Assembly (NCBI GenBank): GCA_964515195.1
Contig: CAZETK010000078.1
Coordinates: 1 to 8,428, forward strand
DNA length: 8,428 nt
Direction of reading: 5' to 3'
Origin: Ga0074139 sp964515195
GTDB lineage: Bacteria; Bdellovibrionota; Bdellovibrionia; Bdellovibrionales; Bdellovibrionaceae
In this document: piece by piece, positions 1-6,586 of the stretch
Numbering within the stretch: position 1 is the first letter of the stretch
How the letters are laid out: each line of letters begins with the position of its first letter
The notes under the pieces: model-generated
Database searches by the model: none
What the model was told of the DNA's origin: nothing
What the model saw: the letters and a program-made list of their open reading frames with translations, nothing else
Made by a program: the position numbers and the translations under genes

Positions 1-2
1 GC

Positions 3-659
3 TTAAATACGAATTGTCTTTTTCCGGATACCGGGATTAAAAAAAACAACAAAGCGCAAATTTTCAGGAAGAAGGGTCGGTGCCCAAAAAATAGGGGTCG
101 CCCAAAAACCCAATTGAAGCAGCCCCCCTATAACCTGCGCAAGATCACGGTAAAAAACCACAATGGAACTTGTAAACCAAGACAGAGAAAGCACTAAAGC
201 ACACAAGCACAAAGCATAATATGGAATTTGCACCCAATAGATATCCACCCAAAACCCATAAGCCAAAAACATCAGCAGCATGACAATGGATAAAAAAATA
301 AAAGGCAAAAAAGCCGCAATAATCTTAATCAATGGAAGCAGTTCGACTTGGAATACCACTTTTTTGACTAAGAACGATTTTTCAAGAATAGAATTACTTG
401 CTGACAAGACTGATTCGGAAAAAAAAGCCCAGGGAAACATCCCTGTCACCAGCCAGAGTATAAAAGGAACACCTTCTTGTGGACTTGCGCGAAAACCATA
501 TTGGAATGCAAACCACATAATCGCCAAGTTAACCATTGGAAGAATAAAAGCCCACAAGATCCCTAGTGCAGACCCCAAATAGCGATTTTGAAAATCATTT
601 TTCGCCAGGCTCCAAATAATTTTCCTATAAGAAATCAATGCCTTAATTAAAGCAACCAT
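3..659 (-). CDS. wzm: ABC-2 type polysaccharide export permease (Wzm-like), C-terminally abnormal
   Basis: Inner-membrane permease that, with a Wzt-type ATPase not in this window, would export a completed polyprenol-linked polysaccharide. The 218-residue product opens with the family-typical amphipathic N-terminus (K20-NDFQNRYLGS to residue 30), followed by hydrophobic segments near 30-54, 64-82, 108-135, 143-168 and 175-193. Other typical stretches are RDLAQVIG at 171-178 and GFWATPIFW at 184-192. After FFNP (206-209) relatives normally continue with a Tyr-rich stretch, a GYR-type motif and a last membrane helix, reaching about 255-275 residues. Here the frame instead ends with the basic tail GIRKKTIRI and a TAA two bases from the window edge. 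The sixth helix is therefore missing: frameshift, internal deletion, real truncation or sequencing error. The ATG at 659 has only a weak ribosome site. The family call is secure; whether the gene is functional is not. Confidence 0.87.
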   Translation of the reverse strand: MVALIKALISYRKIIWSLAKNDFQNRYLGSALGILWAFILPMVNLAIMWFAFQYGFRASPQEGVPFILWLVTGMFPWAFFSESVLSASNSILEKSFLVKKVVFQVELLPLIKIIAAFLPFIFLSIVMLLMFLAYGFWVDIYWVQIPYYALCLCALVLSLSWFTSSIVVFYRDLAQVIGGLLQLGFWATPIFWAPTLLPENLRFVVFFNPGIRKKTIRI

Positions 660-876
660 GACAGGTTACAATATATTTCCAATTTCGTACTTACTAGCAG
701 AAAAGTTCGATAATGCCAGGCATATATAGACGAGCCTGGCTTTATCATAAAGCCACAGCTTTTTATAAGGGATAAACTCCAAAAGCTTTCAATATTTACC
801 TCTCCCCGGCCAATAACTTTATTGCAAAACTACTCAAATCTACATTAAGTATTGGGATATTAAAAACGAGGTTTTC
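660..876. promoter_or_regulatory. Divergent intergenic region between permease and sugar-nucleotide operon
   Basis: These 217 bases separate two divergently transcribed units, so promoters for both should lie here. I see no convincing sigma-70 pair. A TTGCAA at 822-827 has only a poor -10 (TTAAGT, 845-850) at 17-bp spacing. For the minus gene, TATATT (675-670) is a good -10 but lacks a -35 and would leave almost no leader. A GAGG at 868-871 sits five bases before the ATG at 877 and is the likely ribosome site of the dehydrogenase. The most structured part is the inverted-repeat chain at 715-764, described separately. No small ORF is supported. Confidence 0.5.
715..764. repeat. Chain of overlapping inverted repeats (possible attenuator or operator)
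   Basis: Three complementary pairs share bases. GCCAGGC (715-721) pairs with GCCTGGC (734-740) across a 12-base loop. A perfect 19-base palindrome, TGGCTTTAT-C-ATAAAGCCA, spans 737-755 and reuses the end of the first pair. AAAGC (749-753) can pair with GCTTT (758-762) across CACA and is followed by more T residues. In RNA from the plus strand the first and second stems cannot form together, and neither can the second and third. The last stem followed by T residues resembles a weak terminator. Attenuation, or protein binding to the palindrome, is inference; the complementarity is read directly. Confidence 0.5.
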
Positions 877-2043
877 ATGAATAAGGTATCAATTATTGGT
901 GGATGTGGGCATGTAGGCCTTCCCCTGGGGTTAGCGTTAGCCAGTGTGGGACACAATGTTAATCTGGTCGACATTAACCCTAAAGCCGTCGAAATGATCA
1001 ATTCAGGTAAACTTCCCTTTCAGGAGGAAGGCGCTGAAGAGGTTTTAACCAAAGTTAGGAATAAAAATCTCCGAGCCACCTTAGACCCGAAGGTCGTGAA
1101 GGATAGTAAGGTCGTATTTTTCGTCACCGGCACCCCTGTGGATGAACACCATAATCCTAAAATTCATGATGTTTTAAGCGTAATAAAGACTTATATGGAC
1201 TATCTGACGCCAGACACTTTAATTATTTTGCGCTCGACAGTTTATCCAGGTGTGATCGACATCGTTGAAAATATGCTCACAGAAAAGTGGGGACGCTGCC
1301 TTTTAGCTTTTTGTCCCGAACGAATTGTCCAAGGCAAAGGCATCGAAGAAATCTTTAAACTGCCCCAGATCGTATCTGGGACGACCCCCCAAGCCCTTGA
1401 AATGGCGGGATCTTTATTTTCATCAATCGCCCCTAAGATTATCCCCTTAAGACCTAAAGAAGCCGAGGTGGCTAAACTTATGACGAACTCTTGGCGCTAC
1501 CTGGAGTTTGCCATTGCCAATCAGTTCTATATGATCGCCGAAAGCCAAGGTTTGGATTTTTTTAAAATCTTTAACAGCCTAAAAGAAGACTATCCGCGCG
1601 CCCAACACTTTGCTCGCCCGGGCCTGACAGCTGGCCCTTGCCTTTTTAAAGACACAATGCAGCTTTCAGCCTTTCATAAAAACAATTTTTTTCTAGGCCA
1701 AGCAGCTATGTTAATAAACGAAGGGCTTCCGGTATTCTTGGTCGAACAAATGGAAGAAAAGCTGGGATCCCTTAAAAATAAGAAGATCGCCATTCTAGGC
1801 ATGACCTTCAAAGCCAATAATGACGACACCCGAGAAAGTTTAGCCTTTAAGCTTAAGAAAAACCTTGAAACCCGCATGGCAAAAGTATTGCCTTCCGATC
1901 CCTACATAAAGGACACTCTTCCATTGGAAGAAGCCCTCCATCAAGCTGATGGTGTTATTCTAGGGGCTCCCCACCGGGAATTTGCGAAACTAGAGATTAA
2001 AGTTCCCTTCGTTGACTGCTGGGGCGTTTGGAGAAAGGCATAA
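877..2043 (+). CDS. Nucleotide-sugar 6-dehydrogenase (UDP-glucose/GDP-mannose dehydrogenase family)
   Basis: NAD-dependent cytosolic enzyme that oxidises C6 of an NDP-sugar in two steps to the NDP-uronic acid. The 388 residues show the full family layout. There is an N-terminal Rossmann fold with GCGHVG at 9-14 and the NAD-binding acid D32. STVYPG at 120-125 and CPER at 146-149 follow. The central helix holds K200 and N204, and the catalytic cysteine C255 lies in GPCLFKDT (253-260). The C-terminal nucleotide-binding domain carries GMTFKANNDDTRES (308-321), DPY (341-343) and APHREF (364-369). No key residue is missing. The substrate cannot be fixed: UDP-glucose, UDP-ManNAc and GDP-mannose are all handled by this family. 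At 388 residues it is at the short end, mainly from a compact C-terminus. It starts at ATG 877 behind GAGG and heads a five-gene plus-strand operon. Confidence 0.93.
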   Translation: MNKVSIIGGCGHVGLPLGLALASVGHNVNLVDINPKAVEMINSGKLPFQEEGAEEVLTKVRNKNLRATLDPKVVKDSKVVFFVTGTPVDEHHNPKIHDVLSVIKTYMDYLTPDTLIILRSTVYPGVIDIVENMLTEKWGRCLLAFCPERIVQGKGIEEIFKLPQIVSGTTPQALEMAGSLFSSIAPKIIPLRPKEAEVAKLMTNSWRYLEFAIANQFYMIAESQGLDFFKIFNSLKEDYPRAQHFARPGLTAGPCLFKDTMQLSAFHKNNFFLGQAAMLINEGLPVFLVEQMEEKLGSLKNKKIAILGMTFKANNDDTRESLAFKLKKNLETRMAKVLPSDPYIKDTLPLEEALHQADGVILGAPHREFAKLEIKVPFVDCWGVWRKA

Positions 2044-2045
2044 TC
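2030..2045 (+). promoter_or_regulatory. Ribosome binding site that fixes the epimerase start
   Basis: GGAGAAAGG at 2030-2038 lies seven bases before the ATG at 2046. It favours that ATG over the in-frame TTG at 2028, which would add six residues before the Rossmann strand and overlap the dehydrogenase. The site sits inside the last codons of the dehydrogenase, as expected for translational coupling. Confidence 0.7.
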
Positions 2046-3065
2046 ATGAAAATCTTGGTCACTGGATCTGCAGGTTTTATTTGTGGATATTTAGTTGAGG
2101 ACCTTTTAAATCAAGGGCACGAAGTCTATGGGATCGATAATTTTTCTAAATATGGAAAGCTACAAAAGTCTTATGACAAGCACCCAAGATATCACTTCGT
2201 TGAAGGTGATGCAAAAAATGTGGGCCTTCTAAAAGAACTGGCCACTGATTGTGATGCTGTCGTTGCGGCAGCGGCCATGATCGGCGGAATCTCTTACTTC
2301 CATGAATTTGCCTATGATCTTTTGGCAGAGAACGAGCGCATTACGGCCTCGACATTTGATGCCGCCATTTGGGCTTATAAAAATCGCAGTCTAAAAAAAA
2401 TAAATGTTCTTAGCTCTAGCATGGTCTACGAATCTGCAACGGAGTTTCCCACCCGCGAGGGAGCCCAGCGTACAAGCCCACCACCCTTAAGCACTTATGG
2501 GTTTCAAAAGCTGGCTTGTGAGTACTTTGCCCAAGGAGCTTATGAGCAGTTTGGACTTCCCTACACAATCATTCGTCCCTTTAACTGCGTCGGAACAGGC
2601 GAAAAGCGCGCCCTTTGCGACAAAGAAATCCTTTCAGGAAACGTGCAGTTGGCCATGAGCCATGTTGTACCAGACCTTATCCAAAAGATCCTTAAGGGCC
2701 AAGACCCCCTTCATATACTGGGAAGTGGAAATCAAGTTCGTCACTACACGTATGCTGGTGATTTGGCCCGCGGAATTCGTATGTGTATTGAGAGTCCAAA
2801 GGCCATTAACGAAGATTTTAATATTTCAACCCCGGTTTCAACTAGCGTACTAGAACTGGCCGAAATCATCTGGAAGCATTTAAAGCCCAATGAGCCTTTC
2901 CGCTATGTCAGCGACGAGCCTTTCAAGTACGATGTCCAAAAAAGAGTACCCGATGTTTCAAAGGCGAAGAAAATTCTGGGTTTCGAGGCCAAAACAGATT
3001 TGAACACAATTCTGGATGAAGTCGTCCCATGGATCCAAAAGCAGATAGAATTGGGCGGAATTTAA
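2046..3065 (+). CDS. NAD-dependent epimerase/dehydratase (extended SDR)
   Basis: Cytosolic sugar-nucleotide modifying enzyme of the extended short-chain dehydrogenase/reductase family, 339 residues from ATG 2046. The Rossmann strand MKILVTG is followed by G7-S-A-G10-F-I-C13-G14. The usual third glycine of GxxGxxG is a cysteine here, which is unusual. D31 in GIDNFS is the expected cofactor-ribose acid. Catalytic residues are present: the serine cluster 123-125 before MVY, and Y151-GFQ-K155. RPFNCVG (177-183) and the later substrate domain with RHYTYAGDLARG (232-243) are also typical. The start is two bases after the dehydrogenase stop. Neighbouring a 6-dehydrogenase suggests that it acts on the resulting uronic acid or makes a parallel sugar. 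4-epimerase, 4,6-dehydratase and decarboxylase are all possible; motifs alone do not decide. Confidence 0.9.
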   Translation: MKILVTGSAGFICGYLVEDLLNQGHEVYGIDNFSKYGKLQKSYDKHPRYHFVEGDAKNVGLLKELATDCDAVVAAAAMIGGISYFHEFAYDLLAENERITASTFDAAIWAYKNRSLKKINVLSSSMVYESATEFPTREGAQRTSPPPLSTYGFQKLACEYFAQGAYEQFGLPYTIIRPFNCVGTGEKRALCDKEILSGNVQLAMSHVVPDLIQKILKGQDPLHILGSGNQVRHYTYAGDLARGIRMCIESPKAINEDFNISTPVSTSVLELAEIIWKHLKPNEPFRYVSDEPFKYDVQKRVPDVSKAKKILGFEAKTDLNTILDEVVPWIQKQIELGGI

Positions 3066-3067
3066 TA

Positions 3068-3793
3068 ATGTCCACTGTGGATATTGTAATCCCCGTCTAT
3101 AATGAAGGCGAAAATATCGTCACAGCCCTAAAGCGGATCAAGTCTGAGGTGACACACCCTTATCGGGTGATGGTCATTTATGATTTGGATTCTGATTCGA
3201 CCCTACCTGCTCTTGAAGAGGGAAAAACCCAAGGTCTTTTTGACGGCATGAATATCACTCCAGTTAAGAATAAATATGGACGTGGCGCTTTGAATGCCAT
3301 CAAGACAGGACTTGAAACAGCAAGCTCTGATTATATTGTGGTGACCATGGCTGATCTTTCAGATCCTCCGAGTGTCATAAATAAAATGATGGAAAAAGCC
3401 CTTTATGGAGATGCGGATATTGTCTGTGCATCTCGTTACATGAAAGGTGGCAAGCAAATTGGCGGCCCCCCTTTAAAGTGTGCATTGTCCCGGTTAGCTG
3501 GCGTTTCGCTTCGATACCTTATCAACTTTCCTACTCATGATGTGACCAATAGCTTTAAGCTTTATCGAAAGAGTGCCCTTCAAGCCATTCAGATTGAAAG
3601 CACAGGGGGCTTTGAACTGGGAATGGAAATTGTTGTTAAAGCCTGGAGCATGGGATTTAACGTGACCGAAGTCCCCACTGTATGGGAAGATCGGACCGCC
3701 GGGGAGTCTCGATTTAAACTGTTTAAGTGGCTTCCTTGTTACTTAAAATGGTACATCACGGCCTTCCGCCAAAAACTGAAAAGTTTGGGATAA
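3068..3793 (+). CDS. Family 2 glycosyltransferase, dolichyl-phosphate-mannose-synthase-like
   Basis: GT-A fold glycosyltransferase that probably moves a sugar from an NDP-sugar to a polyprenyl phosphate or a growing lipid-linked glycan at the cytosolic face of the inner membrane. The 241 residues begin with DIVIPVYNEGENI (5-17). The first acidic motif DLDSD is at 39-43, KYGRGALNAIKTG at 69-81, and the metal-binding motif VTMADLSDPP at 92-101. ASRYMKGG (121-128), THDVTNSFKLYRK (156-168) and the DPM-type C-terminal motif DRTAGESRFK (208-217) follow. There are no membrane helices beyond a mildly hydrophobic tail. I chose ATG 3068, two bases after the epimerase stop and preceded by GGGCGGA; an in-frame ATG at 3029 would extend 13 residues back into the epimerase. 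Fold and family are clear, donor and acceptor unknown. Confidence 0.9.
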   Translation: MSTVDIVIPVYNEGENIVTALKRIKSEVTHPYRVMVIYDLDSDSTLPALEEGKTQGLFDGMNITPVKNKYGRGALNAIKTGLETASSDYIVVTMADLSDPPSVINKMMEKALYGDADIVCASRYMKGGKQIGGPPLKCALSRLAGVSLRYLINFPTHDVTNSFKLYRKSALQAIQIESTGGFELGMEIVVKAWSMGFNVTEVPTVWEDRTAGESRFKLFKWLPCYLKWYITAFRQKLKSLG

Positions 3794-3823
3794 CTGATTG
3801 CCGCCAGGAGCCAGAAAGGCACC

Positions 3824-4726
3824 TTGCCATTCTTTGATAAGATTTTGTTAATGGGGCCTATGACAGGAAGTTTTTCTTTATATTCAGATCAACAAATGGT
3901 GGCTCAGGTTCAGTTCAATCCTCCGGACAATCCTGACAAACTAATCCATTATCAAGCCGACAAGGCTAAAAATTATAATTTAAAATTCTATTCTGATTTT
4001 TATGCCCAAAAAGACAATCCCCTAAAGGCCACTCGAGAGATTCAATTTTTCCAATTGATAAAACTTCTTAAGACCCATATTCCAAACGAAAGAACTCCCC
4101 ACTTACTGGATATTGGTTGCGGACAAGGTGATTTTGTCCGTTTTTTAGAAAATGCTAAAACCCTTTCGATCCAAGCCTATGGAATCGAGCCCTCACTCAG
4201 CAACGAGTCCACCAATATAAAGCGGCGTCTGCTTCAGGAAGTCGCTAGCAGTCATGATATGCCTCAATCCTATGATATTATCAGCCTTTTAGATGTCTTC
4301 GAACACTTTCCTGATACCAACGAGGCGCTCACCCAAATTCATTCACGTTTAAAGCCTCAGGGCCTTTTGCTTTTAAAAGTGCCCAATAAAGGCTCTCTTC
4401 TATATAGAATTGCATAGGTGCTTACTTCACTATCGCCATACTTGGCCACTAAGGTTTTTAACCGACTTTATCAGGTACATTACCCCCCGCCACATTATTA
4501 CTATTTTAATGCCGCTTCGTTGACGAACCTTATATCTTCGCATTTTGAAATTTTAAAAATCCAATATCTATCTGAATGTCCCATCGGCGGCCTTCGAACT
4601 CGTTTTTGGGGTATCCCTTTTTATTTGAAACCGTTTGCAATGGTGGCCGGTTTTACTTATCGCCTATTTTCATTGGGATCCTTAAACGATTCTGTTGTCA
4701 TCTTAGCTCGAAAAAAGAGGCCCTGA
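3824..4726 (+). pseudogene. Class I SAM-dependent methyltransferase interrupted by an in-frame TAG
   Basis: One 300-codon reading frame broken only by TAG at 4415-4417 (codon 198). The first part holds a complete SAM-binding core: LLDIGCGQG at 94-102, acidic E122 in GIEPS, SLLDVFEHFPD at 154-164, LKPQG at 176-180 and VPNKG at 186-190. The second part, in the same frame, supplies the expected continuation, with VHYPPPHYYYFN soon after the break, and ends at TGA 4726. The GTG directly after the TAG has no ribosome site of its own, so two independent genes are unlikely, though stop-start reinitiation is conceivable. Most likely a nonsense mutation or sequence error in an O-methyltransferase of the glycan pathway. 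The TTG at 3824 follows AGGAG and GAAAGG; ATG 3851 and ATG 3860 are alternatives. The gap after the previous gene is 30 bases. Confidence 0.8.
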
Positions 4727-4729
4727 GCC

Positions 4730-5665
4730 ATGAAAATTTCTATTGTGATACCAGCCTATAAGTGCAAAGGGCATATTTTAAGTGTGCTCGGAAAAATTCC
4801 CCAAAATGTTTCGCAAGTTTACGTTGTGGATGATGCCTGCCCTGAAAAAACCGGTGAATTCGTAAGTCAGAATTGCTCTGACTCAAGGGTAAAAGTCCTT
4901 TTTAGATTCCAAAATGGCGGAGTCGGAGCCGCTATGAAAACAGGCTATGAACAAGCCTTACAAGAAGGCTTCGATATTGTCATAAAGGTCGATGGCGATG
5001 ACCAAATGGATCTTGGCCTTTTGCCGAAATTAGTAGACCCCATCATTAAAGGGTATGCGGATTATACAAAGGGAAATCGTTTCTTTTACCCTCGATCCAT
5101 CACACGGATGCCAAAGCTTAGAATATTCGGCAACGCCGTGTTGGGTTTTTTAACAAAGTTGTCTTCCGGTTATTATTCAGTTTTTGACCCAACAAATGGG
5201 TATACGGCTATTCATATCAATACACTGAAAGAAATTGAGCTTGAAAAGCTACATGATCGTTATTTTTTTGAATCTGATCTTTTGTTCCGGTTAAATTTAT
5301 CAAAAGCGCGTGTAATGGATATTCCCATGCGGCCCATTTATGGAAATGAAAAAAGCAGCCTTAACGAGCTTCGTGTTATTCCGACATTTCTACTTGGCCA
5401 TTGTCGAAATTTCTACAAGCGTATTATCTATAATTATTTTTTACGCGACTTTTCGATTGGATCAGTGTTTTTAGCAATGGGGATGCTGCTGTCGGTCTTT
5501 GGTGTTATCTGGAGTGGGCTTCACTGGTACCAATCCTTTAAAACCTTGCAGCCAGCCACAACCGGGACCGTTATGATAGGAGTTTTGGCCATCGTCTTGG
5601 GTTTTCAGTTACTGCTGTCTTTTATCATTAATGATATTTCCAGTGAACCGAAGCCTCGAAATTGA
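4730..5665 (+). CDS. Family 2 glycosyltransferase with two C-terminal membrane helices (polyprenyl-phosphate sugar transferase type)
   Basis: Membrane-anchored GT-A glycosyltransferase of 311 residues, probably making a polyprenyl-phosphate sugar or adding to a lipid-linked acceptor. Visible motifs are SIVIPAYKC (4-12), VVDDACPE (32-39), NGGVGAAMKTGY (62-73), the metal site KVDGDDQMD (86-94), YTKGNRFF (112-119), MPKLRIFGN (127-135), DPTNGYTAIH (153-162) and FFESDLLFRL (179-188). Two hydrophobic helices near 243-266 and 278-301 anchor the C-terminus, as in GtrB-like enzymes. ATG 4730 lies three bases after the preceding stop, with AGAGG at 4716-4720. This is the last gene of the plus-strand block. 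The next gene points back at it after 23 bases with no visible terminator. Sequence motifs differ clearly from the glycosyltransferase at 3068, so it is not a duplicate. Sugar and acceptor are unknown. Confidence 0.9.
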   Translation: MKISIVIPAYKCKGHILSVLGKIPQNVSQVYVVDDACPEKTGEFVSQNCSDSRVKVLFRFQNGGVGAAMKTGYEQALQEGFDIVIKVDGDDQMDLGLLPKLVDPIIKGYADYTKGNRFFYPRSITRMPKLRIFGNAVLGFLTKLSSGYYSVFDPTNGYTAIHINTLKEIELEKLHDRYFFESDLLFRLNLSKARVMDIPMRPIYGNEKSSLNELRVIPTFLLGHCRNFYKRIIYNYFLRDFSIGSVFLAMGMLLSVFGVIWSGLHWYQSFKTLQPATTGTVMIGVLAIVLGFQLLLSFIINDISSEPKPRN

Positions 5666-5688
5666 CGAAAAATCATTCCATAAATTCA

Positions 5689-6423
5689 CTATGATGACTT
5701 TTGAAGTATAAACACAGCTTCATCGGCAATGGCCACACAAGTCACGACTTTCAGAGGCATTTTATAGGCCAAAATGAACTTTTCTAAAAAATCTAGGAAT
5801 TCATTTTTAGACCAAACATGAAAATGAATACTGTAGCGGTTCTGCTGAAGAAAAGTGGCTTGATCTTCGAGGTTGATCTCTTTGGGGCCAAAATACTGCA
5901 CCCACTCTTCGTAGTGCTTTTCCCTAGAGGTCAGCACCCCCTGTGTATGATCCTGAACTAAGTGCTCAAACGAAGTGGACGACCTGTGCTTATCAAAAGT
6001 AAGATGCTTATCGGGTACAGCCAGATAAATAATCCCTTTATTGCGAAGCTTTCCAGAAAAATTCTTTAAAGTTTGAATCGGGTCTTCACAATGTTCAATA
6101 AAATGATTCGCTATAATAAAATCAAGTGAATCGGCCGGCACCTTCGATAGCACTTCTGCATTGTCTATAATATTAGGTTCCACTAGTTTTAGATTTGAAA
6201 GCTCTGGATACTCTTTCATTAAGTCTGCGGTGGACATTCGATCAACGTATTTAGCTTTGGCAAAAGGCCCTATAAAAACAGGATTGTGTAGCGCGCCAAT
6301 TTCTATTCCTGAACCACGCAGATATTTCATAGCCAAAGTTGACCGCGGAATCCCTTTTTTTAAGCGAAAATATTCCGCCACCATTTTTTTTGTGGCTTTA
6401 TTTTTGAAAAAAGTCAGCTTCAT
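5689..6423 (-). CDS. SAM-dependent methyltransferase of the GIEIGALHNP subfamily
   Basis: Putative glycan methyltransferase, 244 residues from ATG 6423. It carries a degenerate SAM motif, GIEIGALHNP (39-48), followed by KYVDRMS (58-64), ANHFIEHCEDP (105-115), YLAVPDK (133-139), FDKHRSSTSFEHL (143-155) and HFHVWS (200-205). This pattern is characteristic of a methyltransferase group often found near, or fused to, polysaccharide glycosyltransferases. It looks intact, ending in TAG at 5691-5689. An in-frame TTG at 6447 would add eight residues, but its AAGG is directly adjacent, too close to serve it. The ATG at 6423 itself has only a weak ribosome site, and the candidate promoter would give a very short leader, so the start is uncertain. 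It is transcribed divergently from the methyltransferase at 6587 and converges on the preceding glycosyltransferase. Substrate unknown. Confidence 0.87.
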   Translation of the reverse strand: MKLTFFKNKATKKMVAEYFRLKKGIPRSTLAMKYLRGSGIEIGALHNPVFIGPFAKAKYVDRMSTADLMKEYPELSNLKLVEPNIIDNAEVLSKVPADSLDFIIANHFIEHCEDPIQTLKNFSGKLRNKGIIYLAVPDKHLTFDKHRSSTSFEHLVQDHTQGVLTSREKHYEEWVQYFGPKEINLEDQATFLQQNRYSIHFHVWSKNEFLDFLEKFILAYKMPLKVVTCVAIADEAVFILQKSS

Positions 6424-6431
6424 CACCGATA

Positions 6432-6460
6432 AATCTATAAACGCCAACCTTGATATTCAA
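6432..6460 (-). promoter_or_regulatory. Weaker mirror-image promoter for the minus-strand methyltransferase
   Basis: On the minus strand TTGAAT (6460-6455), in the left repeat arm, is followed after 17 bases by TAGATT (6437-6432), or after 15 by TATAGA (6439-6434). Each -10 matches four of six consensus bases. The start of transcription would fall almost on the ATG at 6423, so either the message is nearly leaderless or the true promoter is elsewhere. Confidence 0.3.
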
Positions 6461-6483
6461 GTGCATTTCAAGCTTGAATATCA
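6451..6483. repeat. Perfect 11-bp inverted repeat in a divergent promoter region
   Basis: TGATATTCAAG (6451-6461) is matched exactly by CTTGAATATCA (6473-6483), with 11 bases between. The right half also contains the 12-base palindrome TTCAAGCTTGAA (6467-6478). No T-run follows, and it lies between two genes reading away from each other, so an operator fits better than a terminator. Each arm contains an outward-facing TTGAAT hexamer. The symmetry is seen directly; protein binding is inferred. Confidence 0.65.
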
Positions 6484-6501
6484 GATCTTATAACCTATAA
6501 T
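6474..6501 (+). promoter_or_regulatory. Sigma-70-type promoter for the plus-strand methyltransferase
   Basis: TTGAAT at 6474-6479 (four of six consensus bases) and a perfect TATAAT at 6496-6501 are 16 bases apart. Transcription would start near 6508, leaving a leader of roughly 80 bases before ATG 6587. The -35 hexamer lies inside the right arm of the inverted repeat at 6451-6483, so a protein bound there would compete with RNA polymerase. Confidence 0.55.
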
Positions 6502-6586
6502 CATTCTAACAAGTGCCAGGCTTCAGCTGATACAACTTGCTGACCCGGGATGGGGTACTTGTGAAGCTGTGGGGCACCCTAGTACG

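Noticed and set aside
280..582. Plus-strand open frame of 100 codons
   Set aside because: Lies wholly antisense to the permease; Lys/Ser-rich low-complexity translation with no motif.
670..675. TATATT as -10 of a permease promoter
   Set aside because: No acceptable -35 at 16-18 bases, and the message would start almost at the ATG.
2028..2045. TTG start for the epimerase
   Set aside because: Adds residues before the Rossmann strand and has no ribosome site; ATG 2046 is well placed behind GGAGAAAGG.
4418..4726. Separate small gene starting at GTG 4418
   Set aside because: Same frame as the preceding methyltransferase, no ribosome site, and its sequence reads as that protein's C-terminal part.
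5666..5688. Bidirectional terminator between convergent genes
   Set aside because: The 23 bases contain no inverted repeat able to form a stem.
6161..6493. Plus-strand open frame of 110 codons across the divergent promoter
   Set aside because: Mostly antisense to the methyltransferase at 5689-6423, with no recognisable domain and no ribosome site.
6514..6521. TGCCAGGC shared with 714-721 as a possible common regulatory site
   Set aside because: An eight-base match in more than 8 kb is readily due to chance, and the hairpin partner is absent here.
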